Shown: in pieces, positions 46,897-58,686 of the stretch
How positions within the stretch are numbered: position 1 is the stretch's first letter
Layout: every line of letters starts with the position of its first letter
Source of the DNA: Wurfbainia villosa
Taxonomy: Eukaryota > Streptophyta > Magnoliopsida > Zingiberales > Zingiberaceae
Direction: 5' to 3'
Length of the DNA stretch: 64,000 nucleotides
NCBI GenBank assembly: GCA_025175895.1
Contig: CM045989.1
Location: 23,491,928-23,555,927 of the forward strand
The notes under the pieces: model-generated
The model's database searches: none
Seen by the model: the letters and a program-made list of their open reading frames with translations, nothing else
Told to the model about the DNA's origin: nothing
Translations under genes and position numbers: made by a program

Positions 46897-48742
46897 ATAA
46901 TCTCTCCCTTTTTAATGTTTGACAAAACCACATACCTTTGAGTTATAACACTAACTCAAATCTCCTTACCGATTATCCCACATTGGTAATCCCATAAATT
47001 CTCCCAAACATTCTCCTCAAACATTCTCTTCCTTTTTGACTAACATCAAAAAGATTTTATCCAATGAGGTAAATGTCTCATGTCCCAATGAGATCTTATA
47101 ATCTCCCCCTTGGTACAAAAATACCTAGGATGCCTACAATCTTCCTAGTGATAAGTCCCATATCACTCAAGAGAGGCAGCCCTACAAATTCTCCCAATTT
47201 CCAAATTGGGTATCTCAAAATCCCATTTCTCCCCCTCATGAGGAAAAATAACATCCATCATCCCATGATGGATACCTCCCCCTAAAGGCTTGCTCCCCCT
47301 TGACAATTACACCAACAATCTCCTTGAGAAGTCCCTAAGCCAATAGGAACTCTAAACCATCAAAAATAAGGTTCAAAGTTTAACATTGAACTTTCCTATA
47401 CCTTAAATTTGATACATCACCCTAACAACTCTCCTAATCCATATCCAATGGATTTTCACCCTTTATAATGCTTCCCAAAGAACATCCTAGGGTTAGGAGT
47501 GATTAGAAAACTTTACCGTAGCTGAAAATGAGTTAAACAACCTTGTTTTTCCTGAAATCAACCTGGCAGTCGACTCTATCAGAGATCAGTCGACTGCCAC
47601 CAAGGACAGTCGACTGATAACTGAAATTTCAGAATTTCAGTTATCAGAAATGAAATTCAGAAAAGTGTAAGTAATTCTACGTATATCGAAAAATCATGAA
47701 AATTCATACGTATATTACTTATGACCAATACAATGGGTGAAAAATATTAGAAAAATATTTTACCCATAAAATACCAAAATTGATACAAAGTTCAAAAGTG
47801 AAGAAAAACTTCAATGTTTTAGCTCACTTTGTATCAACTTCATCAATGGTGATTGCTATCAAAAGATAGACTTCACCAAGGTTTTCTAAAAGGATTTTAA
47901 AATGATTTTGAAAATCTATATTGGATCATATTCCTTGGACTTAATGTACATGACTTGTACACAAGCTTTCCCAATGATCCACATTTAGTAAAAGATGAGT
48001 TTTAGTTCATCTAGATGCAAAAACTATGCACCTCGAACTTAACTCATATCCTAATATCTCACATGTATCTAGGGTGTACAAATACACATACATGTCAATT
48101 TAAATGTGAGATGTGGGTTTTGTTTTCTTAATTTAAGGTCTCATGTATTTTCTAAGACAACACTACTTGATTCTCTTATAAATGAGACTTCAAGTCATGC
48201 CATTGTCATTATCTCAATTTCTATTAATGCATGAATGATTATGACATTAATGATGATATAAATTAATACATGCTCATAATCATGATGTCATGATATAAAA
48301 TGGAATCTAAAAACACATGACATTAAACCTTAATCCTAACATTTTCATGATATATTAAATGATTAAAAATAAAACATGATGTCATGACATGTTATATGAT
48401 AAACAAGGCATGACAAATAAAAGGTATAGGTATAATAATACCTAAAATTTAATATTGATTGCCATTTGTCATTATTAAGTATATTTTTTTCCATATTATC
48501 ATTTATCTTCCAAAGTGTGCCAAAAATACAAAATGGCACACCATGACCTTTAAACCTAAATTGTGTCAATTTGATTGATTTTTCAAACTTCTTAAGTAAT
48601 ATTGGCACATCCTAAAAACCTTTAGAATTTAAGATCAAAACACATTCCCAAGGTAATCATAACCTTGAAAATGACCTAAAATGCCACCTTTACCATGGTT
48701 AGGTTAACTACCCATCCATTTAAAGTTGGCACACCTAAACCC
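46897..48742 (-). other. R3 non-coding region downstream of gag, with polypurine tract
   Basis: 1.85 kb with no credible gene, aligning with R2 52050-53881 in reverse. The polypurine tract (AAAAAGGGAGAGATTAT on the minus strand) adjoins the 3' LTR at 46897-46913. Confidence 0.85.
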
Positions 48743-50288
48743 TGTTGCTGCAATCGACCCAGGTCACGATTGACCGGACTCGAGTTTGACTCGAGTGATG
48801 TTTTGATATTTGACATGGAAATGGTATGTTTTGATGTTTGACATGGAAGTGTTGAACATGGAGGATTGACATTGATGTTTGACATTGATGTTTGGTAATG
48901 TGTTGGGGAGATTGTTGGTGCAATCGACCCGGGGCATGATTGATCGGACTCGAGTGTGAATCGAGGGGGATTTTGATAGTTGAATGGAGTTGACCATGTC
49001 ATGGAAAGTCCAAGTCTTGAGTACTTGGCATGAAAAGTCCAAGCATGGGTCTTGGCAAGGAAAAGACCAAGCATGGGTCTTGGCAAGGAAAAGTCCAAGC
49101 ATGAGTCTTGGCATGGAAAGTCCAACATAGGTTTGCAAGGGAAAGTCCAAGCTTGAGTCTTGTTATTTGAGAAGTCCAAGGGGTTTGATATTGGCGGCAT
49201 AAAGTAAAGTCTAAGCGGAGTCTTGGCAGTGTAAGTCCAATGTGTCTTGGCGGTGTAGACACCGTTAGCATGACATAGCCGATGGAAGCACCTGAAGGCT
49301 AGCCCAATGGATGAACAAGTCATGGATGACTTGGAGGGATCCGAGAGGCGCGAGACTGATGGAGGTGGCTAGAAGGCTTAGGTCTAGGCTAAGGGTGGTC
49401 TAGCAAGTATGGGGGCACCATACTTGGGCTAAAACCTCATGTTTGAGGTGTGCCAGTCGACTGGTGCAATATGACAGTCGATTGGTGTAAGTCAACTAGG
49501 GTTTGATTGCGGGAAGTGTCCCAGCAGTCGATTGCCAGAGGTGGGCAGTCGACTGATGGCTCGAGCAGTCGACTGATCGTGTGATTAGTCGATTGGTGCT
49601 CGAGAATTTCGGCACAGAATGGAGTCGAGACTCGACTACGGGATTAGTAGTCGAGTGAAGGCTCCATCAGTCGACTGATGGACATGATCAGTCGACTGAT
49701 GTCCAATCCGTTGGATTTTTCCAGCGTGGATCACACCGTTGTCTCACAGCAACAGTGTCATCAGTCGACTGATGGTCCCGAGCAGTCGACTGATCGATGA
49801 TTTCTAGCCCAGGCAGAAGCTTTAAATGGAGCTCGTGGAGGAGGAAATCAACAGCGGTTCTTGAGAGCTTTTGGGGCGATTTGTTGCTGCAAATCAGGGT
49901 CTCCAAGTGCAAGTCAAGCAACCAAGCATTCAAGCAATCAAAAGCAAAGTGTTGTAAAATTTTCTTTACTTGCCTTTTGTATTTATTTCTTACTATTGTA
50001 AGATCACTTGTACAAGGTTTCTCCGCCTCCGGATTATTCCGAGGAGTGTTTATTAGTGGTGTGTGATTGGCATCGCTAGGGCTCATTTGAGCCCGATCCG
50101 TGGAGTAGGAACCATTCGGTTCCGAACCACGTTATATGCTTGTGTTGTGAATTATGTTTGTCATATTTCATTATTGCTATTTGTTTTATTTCCGTTGCGC
50201 TAACGAGATTTGTAGACGAACACAATTGAATTCCATCGTACGAGCATGACGCTATTCACCCCCTCTAGCGGTCAACATTTCCTCTACA
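48743..50288 (+). repeat. R2 5' LTR
   Basis: 1,546 bp from TGTTGCTGCAATCGACC to CCTCTACA. The start motif is repeated at 48913. The hairpin array is at 48995-49250 and the CAGTCGACTG cluster at 49450-49790. Confidence 0.93.
49450..49800. repeat. R2 5' LTR CAGTCGACTG palindrome cluster
   Basis: About a dozen AGTCGACTG or one-base variants occur within 350 bases, just upstream of a TTTAAAT that may serve as the TATA element (about 49821). Confidence 0.88.
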
Positions 50289-50290
50289 AT

Positions 50291-50302
50291 TGGTATCAGA
50301 GC
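50291..50302 (+). promoter_or_regulatory. R2 primer binding site
   Basis: TGGTATCAGAGC lies two bases after the 5' LTR, of the initiator-Met type. Confidence 0.93.
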
Positions 50303-50361
50303 CCAGGGCTCTTCTATGAACTAACCATCGGGAGCAAAGACAAAGACGCTAGAGGGTGAAG

Positions 50362-52047
50362 ATGAAGTTGGAAGAACAACTCGGTTGGGACATCAACACA
50401 CCGGTGCCCTACACCCTATATGGATGAGAAGACTTCAATTCTTGGAAGAGAAGAATTGAAGATTTTTTGATGATGAGGGATTTAGAGGAGTGGTCCATCC
50501 TAATAGAAGGATACCAATACCCAAGAGGACCAAAAGGTGGCTTCCTCAAAAAGAAAAGATGGAGTGAGGAGCAACTCCAACAATTCGAGAAAAACAAGAA
50601 GATAGTCAAATTTATTTTTGATTTAATTCCTAATGACTTCTTGTGTAGCCTAGGTGATTTCATGGATGCCAAGGAGCTTTGGAGGGAATTGGCCAAGCTC
50701 CATGAAGACTCATCATTGGCTCAAGAAGAGGAGGCCGAAGATGAATCCTCATCCTCACAAGTGAGTGAGGATTTGGAAGTTGAGAAGGAATCAACTTCCG
50801 GATCGATGGAAGAAGAGGAAACCTCCACCTCTAGGATTTAGGGGGAGGAGATTAGAGCATCTTCAATACCGGAGCAACAAGAAGAACCATCTACATGCGG
50901 TAGAGAGGAAGAGCAAGCTCAAGAGACCCTCACCACCAACCTAGGTAACTCAAGCAATGTAATTTTAAATAAAAATCATATAATTTGCTTTGAGTGTAGG
51001 GAAAGTGGGCATTACAAGAGTAAGTGCCCGAAAAGAGTTAAGAAGACTCATCCGGCACCAAAAGTCAACACAAATTCAAAGGATGCCGGTGCCTCAATTA
51101 GGAAGGGCAAGGAGCTTGTAGTATGTTTCAAGTGTCATCAAAAGGGGCACTATAGAAGTCAATGCCCTAGGAATAAGGAAATCAAGGATAAGGAAGGAGC
51201 ATCACATGTAGGGGGAGCTAAGGCTAACCCTAAGGTATATTTTAATAATGCACCTTCAATTTATGTTAAAAAGCATGCTAGAAATAATGTTAGCAATCTT
51301 GCTATTTATCATAAAGAGCATGTTATAAATAATAGATATTATTGTCTAGGAGCTAAAAATATACACTTAGGAAATAAGGAGAAATTTGGGACTAATGTCC
51401 CTAGAAACACCTTACATAGAGAATCTATTAGGAAAATAGAGGATCATCTATGCTTTAACCCCAAATGGACTAGGCATATGCCTAGAAAGAACAATGCCCA
51501 ATGATTAAATCGAAATTCTAAAATTGGGCAATTAGAATTGGAAAACCAAGCCTTGAAGTCAAGGCTTGAGAAACTTGAAAAGACCCTTAGGATTATGCAA
51601 AATCAAATTAAAGGGTCAAATGGTCAAAGCCTAGGGTCTAGAAGTCAAAGTCAACACCTAGGGCCTAAGAGACAAAAGTCAACCAAGGGCAAGAAAGGTT
51701 TGGGTCACAAACCTAAGCCTAAGGTGACTTATCATAGTGTTCCATTTGATTATGGAACACAAGCTAGGTCTAGGAAGACCAAGGTCAATAGGGAAGTCAT
51801 CCCTAAGGTTGACCAAGGTATGTGCCTAGTGGCTAGGGTTTCAAGGAAACCTAGGGAAGCCACTAAGAAGGTTACAAGGGGAGTCACCCCTAGAGTTAAC
51901 CATGGCAAGACCCAAATGACCAAGGATAACAAGCCTAGAAGAGTCATTAGGAAGGTATCTAGGGAGGTTATCCTTAAGGAATACCTAGTAAACCCTAGAA
52001 GCTCAAATAGGTTTTGGGTTCCTAAGAGCGTGATCGATTCATGCTAA
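50362..52047 (+). pseudogene. R2 gag, nearly intact (three in-frame stops)
   Basis: One continuous frame of 561 codons runs from ATG 50362 to the stop at 52045-52047. It is broken only by stops at 50425 (TGA), 50839 (TAG) and 51502 (TGA), with no frameshift. Residues about 15-115 resemble the UBN2-type copia gag (WKRRIEDFLMMRD, PRGPKGGFLKKKRW). An acidic Ser/Glu stretch follows. Zinc knuckles are at residues 209-222 (CFECRESGHYKSKC) and 255-268 (CFKCHQKGHYRSQC), both with complete CCHC ligands. A coiled-coil-like segment is near 393-415 (LENQALKSRLEKLEKTLR). The last 130 residues are Lys/Arg-rich with repeated REVIPKV-like text, ending NRFWVPKSVIDSC. No protease motif follows. Confidence 0.88.
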
Positions 52048-53881
52048 ATGGGTTTAGGGTGTGCCAACTTTAAATGGAAGGGTAGTTAACCTAACCATGG
52101 TAAAGGTGACACTTTAGGTAATTTTCAAGGTTATGGATACCTTGGAAATAGATTTGATATTATGATCCTAAAAGATTTTAGGATGTGCCAATATATTTTT
52201 AGAATTATGAAAAATCAATTAAATTGGCACAATTTAGGTTTAGAGGTGTTTGTGTGTCATTTTAGGTTTTTGGCACACTTGGGAGATTGGTAGGAATATG
52301 ACAAAATATACTTAATTATATCAAATGACAACAAATATTAAAATTTAGGTACTATACCTATACATTTTATGTGCCATGCTTGATTTGCCATATAACATGT
52401 CATGACATCATGTTTATTTTTATCATTTATATGTCATGATCATGTTTAGGATTAAGGATAAATGTCATGTGTTTTTAGATTATATCATATGCCATGACAT
52501 CATGATTATTGGCCATGCTTAATTATTGCTATCATTTATGCCATGATCATTCATGCATTTAAGTTAATGAAAATTGATTTAAGAACAATGACATGACTTG
52601 GAGTCCCATTTATAAGGGAATCAAGTAGTGTTGCCTTAGAGAATGCATGAAACCCTAGTTTAAGATGAACCAAAACCCACATCTGACATTAAATTGACAT
52701 GTATATGTATTTATACACCCTAGATACATGTGAGATGCTAGGATATGAGTTAAGTTCAAGGTGCATAGTTTTTGCATCTAGATGAACTGAAACTCATCTT
52801 TAACTAAATGTAGATCATTGGGAAAGCTTGTGTACAAGTCATGTACATTGAGCCCAAGGAACATGATCCAATATAGGTTTTCAAAAATATTTTAAAATCC
52901 TTTTAGAAAACCTTGGTGAAGTCTATCTTTTGATAGCAATCACCATTGATGAAGTTGATACAAAGTAGAGCCAAAACATTGAAAATTTCAATGGTTTTGA
53001 TCTTTGTGTCAATTTCACTATTTTATGGGTAAAATATTTTTCTATCATTTTTCACCCATTGTATTGGTCATAAGTATTATACGTATGAAATTTCATGATT
53101 TTTAAAATTACGTATATTTATTTATGCTTTTTTGAAATTCGACTCTGATAATTAAAATTTAGAAATTTCAGTTATCAGTCGACTGCCCTTGGTGGCAGTC
53201 GACGGATGGAGATGGCAGTCAATTGATTTCTGAAGGACTCGACTGCAAAGGCTGATATCGGAAAAAACAAAGTTGTTTAGCCCATTTCAGCTACGGTAAA
53301 GGTCCCTAACCACTCATAACCCTAGGATATGCTTTAGAAAGCATTATAAAGGGTGAAAATCCGTTGGATATGGATTAGGAGAGGTGTTAGGGTGATGTAT
53401 CAAATTTAAGGTTGGAAAAGTTCAAGGTTGAACTTTAGACCTTATTTTTGATAGTTTAGAGTTCCTATGGGCTTAGGGACTTCCCAAGGACATTGTTGGT
53501 GCAATGGTCAAGGGGAGCAAGCCTTTAGAGAGAGGTATCCATCATGGGATGATGGATGATATTTTTCCTCATGAGGAGAAGAAATGGGTTTTTGAGATAC
53601 CCAATTTGGAAATTGGGAGAGTGTATATGATTGCCTCTCTTGAGTGATATGAGACTTATCACTAGGAAGATGGTAGGCATCCTAGGTATTTTTGGACCAA
53701 GGGGGAGATTGTAAGATCTCATTGGATATGAGACATTGACCTCTTTGGGCGAACCTTTTTGATGTATGTCAAAAAGGAGGAGAAAGGTAAGATTACCAAT
53801 TTGGAAAATTGGTAAGGGAATTTGAGTTAGTGTTCTAACTCAAAGGTATGTGTTTTTGTCAAACATCAAAAAGGGGGAGAT
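52048..53881 (+). other. R2 conserved non-coding region and polypurine tract
   Basis: 1.83 kb with frequent stops in all frames, yet conserved in order and length in R1 and R3. It contains a few CAGTCGACTG-type motifs near 53170-53250 and ends with CAAAAAGGGGGAGAT, the polypurine tract, at 53867-53881. Confidence 0.85.
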
Positions 53882-55468
53882 TGTTGGTGCAATCGACCTA
53901 GGTCACGATTGACCGGACTCGAGTTTGACTCGAGTGATGTTTTGATGTTTGACATGGAAATAATATGTTTTGATGTTTGACATGGAAGTGTTGAACATGG
54001 AGGTTTGACATTGATGTTTGACAATGATGTCTAGTAATGTGTTGGGGAGATTGTTGGTGCAATTGACCCAGGTCATGATTGACCAGACTCGAGTGTGACT
54101 CGAGGGGGATTTTGATGGTTGACTGGAGTTGACCATGTCATGGAAAGTCCAAGTCTTGAGTACTTGGCATGAAAAGTCCAAGCATGGGTCTTGGCAAGGA
54201 AAAGTCCAAGCATGAGTCTTGACATGGAAAGTCCAACATGGGTTGGCAAGGGAAAGTCCAAGCTTGAGTCTTGGCATTTGAGAAGTCCAAGGGGTTTGAT
54301 ATTGGCGGCGTAAAGTCCAAGCTTGAGTCTTGGCAGCATAAGTCCAATGGTTGACGGCGTAAAGTCTAAGCGAAGTCTTGGCAGTGTAAGTCTAATGTGC
54401 TTTAGCGGTGTAGACACTGTTAGCATGACATAGCCGATGGAAGCACCTGAAGGCTAGTGCAATGGATGAACAAGTCATGGATGACTTGGAGTGATCCGAG
54501 AGGTGCGAGGCTGATGGAGGTGGCTAGAAGGCTTAGGTCTAGGCTAAGAGTGGTCTAGCAAGTATGGGGGCACCATACTTGGGCTAAAACCTCATGTTTG
54601 AGGTGTGCTAGTCGATTGGTACAATATGGCAGTCGACCGGTGTAAGTCAACTAGGGTTTGAATGCGGGAAGTGTCCCAGCAGTCGACTGCCAGAGGTGGC
54701 CAGTCGACTGATGGCTCGAGCAGTCGACTTATCGTGTGATCAGTCAACTGGTGCTCGAGAATTTCGGCACAGAATGGAGTCGAGACTCGACTGCGGGGTT
54801 ATCAGTCGAGTGAAGGCTCCATCAGTCGACTGATGGACATGATAAGTCGACTAATGTCCTATCCGTTGGATTTTTTCAGCGTGGATCACACTGTTGTCTC
54901 ACAGCAACAGTGTCATCAGTCGACTGATGGTCCCAAGCAGTCGATTGATCGACGATTTCCAGCCTAGGCAGAAGCTTTAAATGGAGCTCGTGGAGGAGGA
55001 AATCAACAACAGTTCTTGAGAGTTTTTGGGGCGATTTATTGCTGCAAATCAGGGTCTCCAAGTGCAAGTCAAGAAACCAAGCATTCAAGCAATCAAAAGA
55101 AAAGTGTTGTAAAGTTTTCTTTACTTATCTTTTGTATTTGTAGTGTATCTTGCTTGTATTTATTTCTTACTATTGTAAGATCACTTGTATGAGGTTTCTC
55201 CGCCTCCGGATTATTCCAAGAAGGAGTGTTTATTAGTGGTGTGTGATTGACATCGTTAGGGCTCATTTGAGCCCGATCCGTGGAGTAGGAACCGTTCGGT
55301 TCCGAACCACGTTGTGTGCTTGTGTTGTGAATTGTGTTTGTCGTATTTCATTATTGCTATTTGTTTTATTTCCGCTGTGCTAACGAGATTTGTAGACGAA
55401 CACAATGGAATTCCAACGTACGAGCACGACGCTATTCACCCCCTCTAGCGGTCAACATTTCCTCTACA
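53882..55468 (+). repeat. R2 3' LTR
   Basis: 1,587 bp. It is highly similar to the 5' LTR, with small differences (start TGTTGGTGC instead of TGTTGCTGC, plus a few indels). Confidence 0.93.
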
Positions 55469-55475
55469 AACCCAT

Positions 55476-57239
55476 CTAGCGTGAATCGATCACGCTCTTA
55501 GGAACCCAAAACCTATTTGAGCTCCTAGGGTTTACTAGGTATTCCTTAGGGATGAACTCCCTAGATACCTTCTTAATGACCCTTCTAGGCTTGTTAACCT
55601 TGGTCATTTGGGTTTAGCCTAGGTTCACTCTAGGGGTGACTCCCCTTGTAACCTTCTTAGTGGCCTCCTTAGGTTTCCTTGAAACCCTAGCCACTAGGCA
55701 CATTCCTTGGTTACCCTTAGGGATGACTTCCCTAGTAACCTTGGTCTTCCTAGACCTAGTTTGTGTTCCATAATCAAATGGAACACTATGATAAGTCACC
55801 TTAGGCTTAGGTTTGTGACCCAAACCTTTCTTGCCCTTGGTTGACTCTTGTCTCTTAGGCCCTAGGTTTTAACTTTGACTTCCATACCCTAGAGTTTGAC
55901 CATTTGACCTTTGCACTTGATTTGTCATTTTTGCAAGGGTTTTTTCAAGTTTCTCAAGCCTTGACCTCAAGACTTGATTTTCCAACTCTAATTGCCCAAT
56001 TTTTGAATCTTAATTTAATCTTTGGGCATTGTTCTTTCTAGGCATATGCCTAGTCCATTTGGCGTTAAAACCTAGGTGGTCCTCAATTTTCTTAATGCTT
56101 GCCCTTGGTAGGATAGGTCTAGAGTTGTTTAATCTAGGTTTGTCCTTAGATAAGATATTTTTAGGGACATTAGTCCCAAATTTCTCCCTATTTAAAAAAT
56201 TAACACTCTTAGCACCTAGACAAAAATATTTATTATTTCTAGCATGCTTTTCATGTACAATAGCAAGATTGTTAAAATTATTCCTAGCATGCTTTTTGAC
56301 ATTTAAACTAGAAGGTGCATTATTAAAATATATCTTAGGGTTAGCCTTAGCTTCCCCTACATGTGATGCTCTTTCCTTATCTTTGATTTCCTTCTTCCTA
56401 GGACATTGACTTCTATAGTGCCCCTTCTTATGAAACTTGAAGCATACTATGAGCTCCTTGGTCTTCTTGGTGGGGACACCGACATCCTTTGACTTTTCTT
56501 AACTTTTAGGCGCCGGTGGAGTCTTCTTTACTCTTTTCGGGCACTTACTCTTATAGTGCCCGAATTCCCTACACTCAAAGCATATTATATAGTTTTTATT
56601 TTTAATCAACATGCTCGAGTTACCTCGATTCGTGGTGGAAGCCTCTTGAGCTTGCTCTTCCTCTCGATCGGATGTAGATGTCTCCTCTTGAGGTTGCTCC
56701 GGTGTGAGAATTCTCCCCACCCCCTTAATCCTAGAGGTGGAGGCTTCTTCCACCTCTTCCAATTCCTCTCCCACCGATCCGGAAGTTGACTCCTCTTCAA
56801 CTTCCGAATCCTCACTTACTTGTGAGGATGAGGATTCATCTTCGGACTCCTCTTCTTGAGCCGGCGATGGGTCTTCATGAACCGGTAATGAATCTTCATG
56901 GAGCTTTGCCACTTGGCTCCATAGCTCCTAGGCATCTATATAATTACCTAAGATACACAAGATATTGTTAGGTATTAAATCAATCAAAAATTTCATTACC
57001 TTATCTTTTTTCTCGAAGGCTTGGACTTGCTCTTCGGTCCATCTCTTCTTCTTGAGGAACCCTCCCTTTGGTCCTCTTGGATAGCTAAATCCCTCCATCA
57101 ACATGGACCATTCTTCAAAGTCCCTCATCATCAAGAAGTCTTCAATCCTTGTCTTCCATTGGTTAAAGCCTTCTTGTCCATAGAAAGTATATGGGATTGG
57201 AGTGTTCATGTCCCAACCCAAATTCTCTTGAATTTCCAT
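55476..57239 (-). pseudogene. R3 gag, broken
   Basis: It starts MEIQENLGWDMNTP and ends NRFWVPKSVIDSR. The UBN2-like domain (PRGPKGGFLKKKRW) and the first zinc knuckle (CFECREFGHYKSKC) are intact. The second knuckle has lost its second cysteine (CFKFHKKGHYRSQC). Stops interrupt it near 56925, 56499, 56010, 55868 and 55614. It aligns along its full length with R2 gag. Confidence 0.87.
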
Positions 57240-57300
57240 CTTATTCCTCTTCACCCTCTAGCATCTTGGCTCCAAGTTGTTAATCGGTAGAAGAGCCCCA

Positions 57301-57313
57301 GGCTCTGATACCA
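57301..57313 (-). promoter_or_regulatory. R3 primer binding site
   Basis: The minus strand reads TGGTATCAGAGCC two bases inside the 5' LTR border. Confidence 0.92.
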
Positions 57314-57315
57314 AT

Positions 57316-58686
57316 TGTTGAGGATTCAATGACCGCTAGAGGGGGGGGTTGAATAGCGTGTGCATCGTAGATGGAGGAATTCTTTTGCGTGCTTGCTACA
57401 ATTGTATTAGTACGCAGTGGAAAATGTATAATAACAATAACAAAACTAAGACAAACACAAGTACGCAAGGATGTAACGTGGTTCGAAACCGAAAGGTTCC
57501 TACTCCACGGATCGAGCTCTAAAGAGCTCTAGTGATGCCACAAATACCACTAAACAATAAACTTCTTCTCGACAACACGTCGGAGGTGGAAAAACCTCTT
57601 ACAAGTGATTACAAAAGCAATACACAAAAATACAAGAAAAATATAAAGAAATGTAAAGAGCATTTTACAATCTAGGGTTTTTGAGCGCTTGCTTATTGGT
57701 TGCTTGGATGAGCTTGAAGGACCCTGAAATGCACTTGCAATTCGACTTCAAATCGCCTCACCAAAGCTCCCAAAGAATCAATGTCGGAATCTCCACGAAC
57801 AACTTCTTTTTAACCTGCATCGGACTGGATTTCTGCCTAACAGTCGACTGCCATAAGGCCCTAGTCGACTGCCAACACTGTTGTCTTGAGATAACGGCAC
57901 GATTCATGCTAGAAAAATTCCAACGGATCTCTTGCCCGATCGATGACATCACACGATTGGCGCTAACGTCCATAGCCGATGCCCGATCGGCTCGGCTCTC
58001 GTGGTCGCACCAAAAACCATGTCCGGCGATCATTGCCATCGATCGATCGATCCAATGATCAGTCGACTGCTAAGGCATTTTAAGCCCTTAACCGGCAGTC
58101 GAACTCTAGTCGACTCACAGCAGTCGAATCGGCCATATTGCCAGTCGACCGCCAACCTCAAACACGAGGTTTTAACCCAAGTATGGTGCCCCCATACTTG
58201 CTAGACCACCCTTAGCCTAGACCTAAGGCTTCTAGCCACCTCCGTCAGCCTCGCGCCTATCGGATCCCTCCAAGTCATCCATGACTTGTTCATCCATACG
58301 CTTGCCTTCAGGTGCTTCCATCGGCTATGTCATGCTAATGGTGTCTACACCGCCAAGGCACATTAGACTTACGCTGCCAAGACTTCGCTTGGACTTTACA
58401 CTGCCAACCATTGGACTTATGCTGCCAAGACTTCACCTTTGGACTTTACGCCGCCAATATCAATCCCCTTGGACTTTTCAAATGCCAAAACTCAAGCTTG
58501 GACTTTCCCTTGCCAACCCATGTTGGATTTTCCAAGCCAAGACCCATGCTTGGACTTTACATGCCAAATACTCAAGACTTGGACTTTCCATGACATGGTC
58601 AACCCTAGTCAACCATCAAAATCCCCCATGAGTCAAACTCGAGTCCGGTCAATCATGACTCGAGTCAATTGTACCAACAATCTCCT
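57316..58686 (-). repeat. R3 5' LTR, main part
   Basis: It matches 45385-46780 of the 3' LTR and is interrupted by solo LTR W. The remaining 104 bases are at 61155-61258. Confidence 0.9.

Larger units (their letters stand above)
48743..55468 (+). mobile_element. R2: complete gag-only LTR retrotransposon nested in R3
   Basis: 6,726 bp flanked by a perfect AACCC duplication (48738-48742 and 55469-55473). Both LTRs, PBS, gag, a 1.8-kb non-coding part and polypurine tract are present and uninterrupted, so this is the reference copy of the family. There is room for pol between gag and the 3' LTR but no trace of it. Confidence 0.93.
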
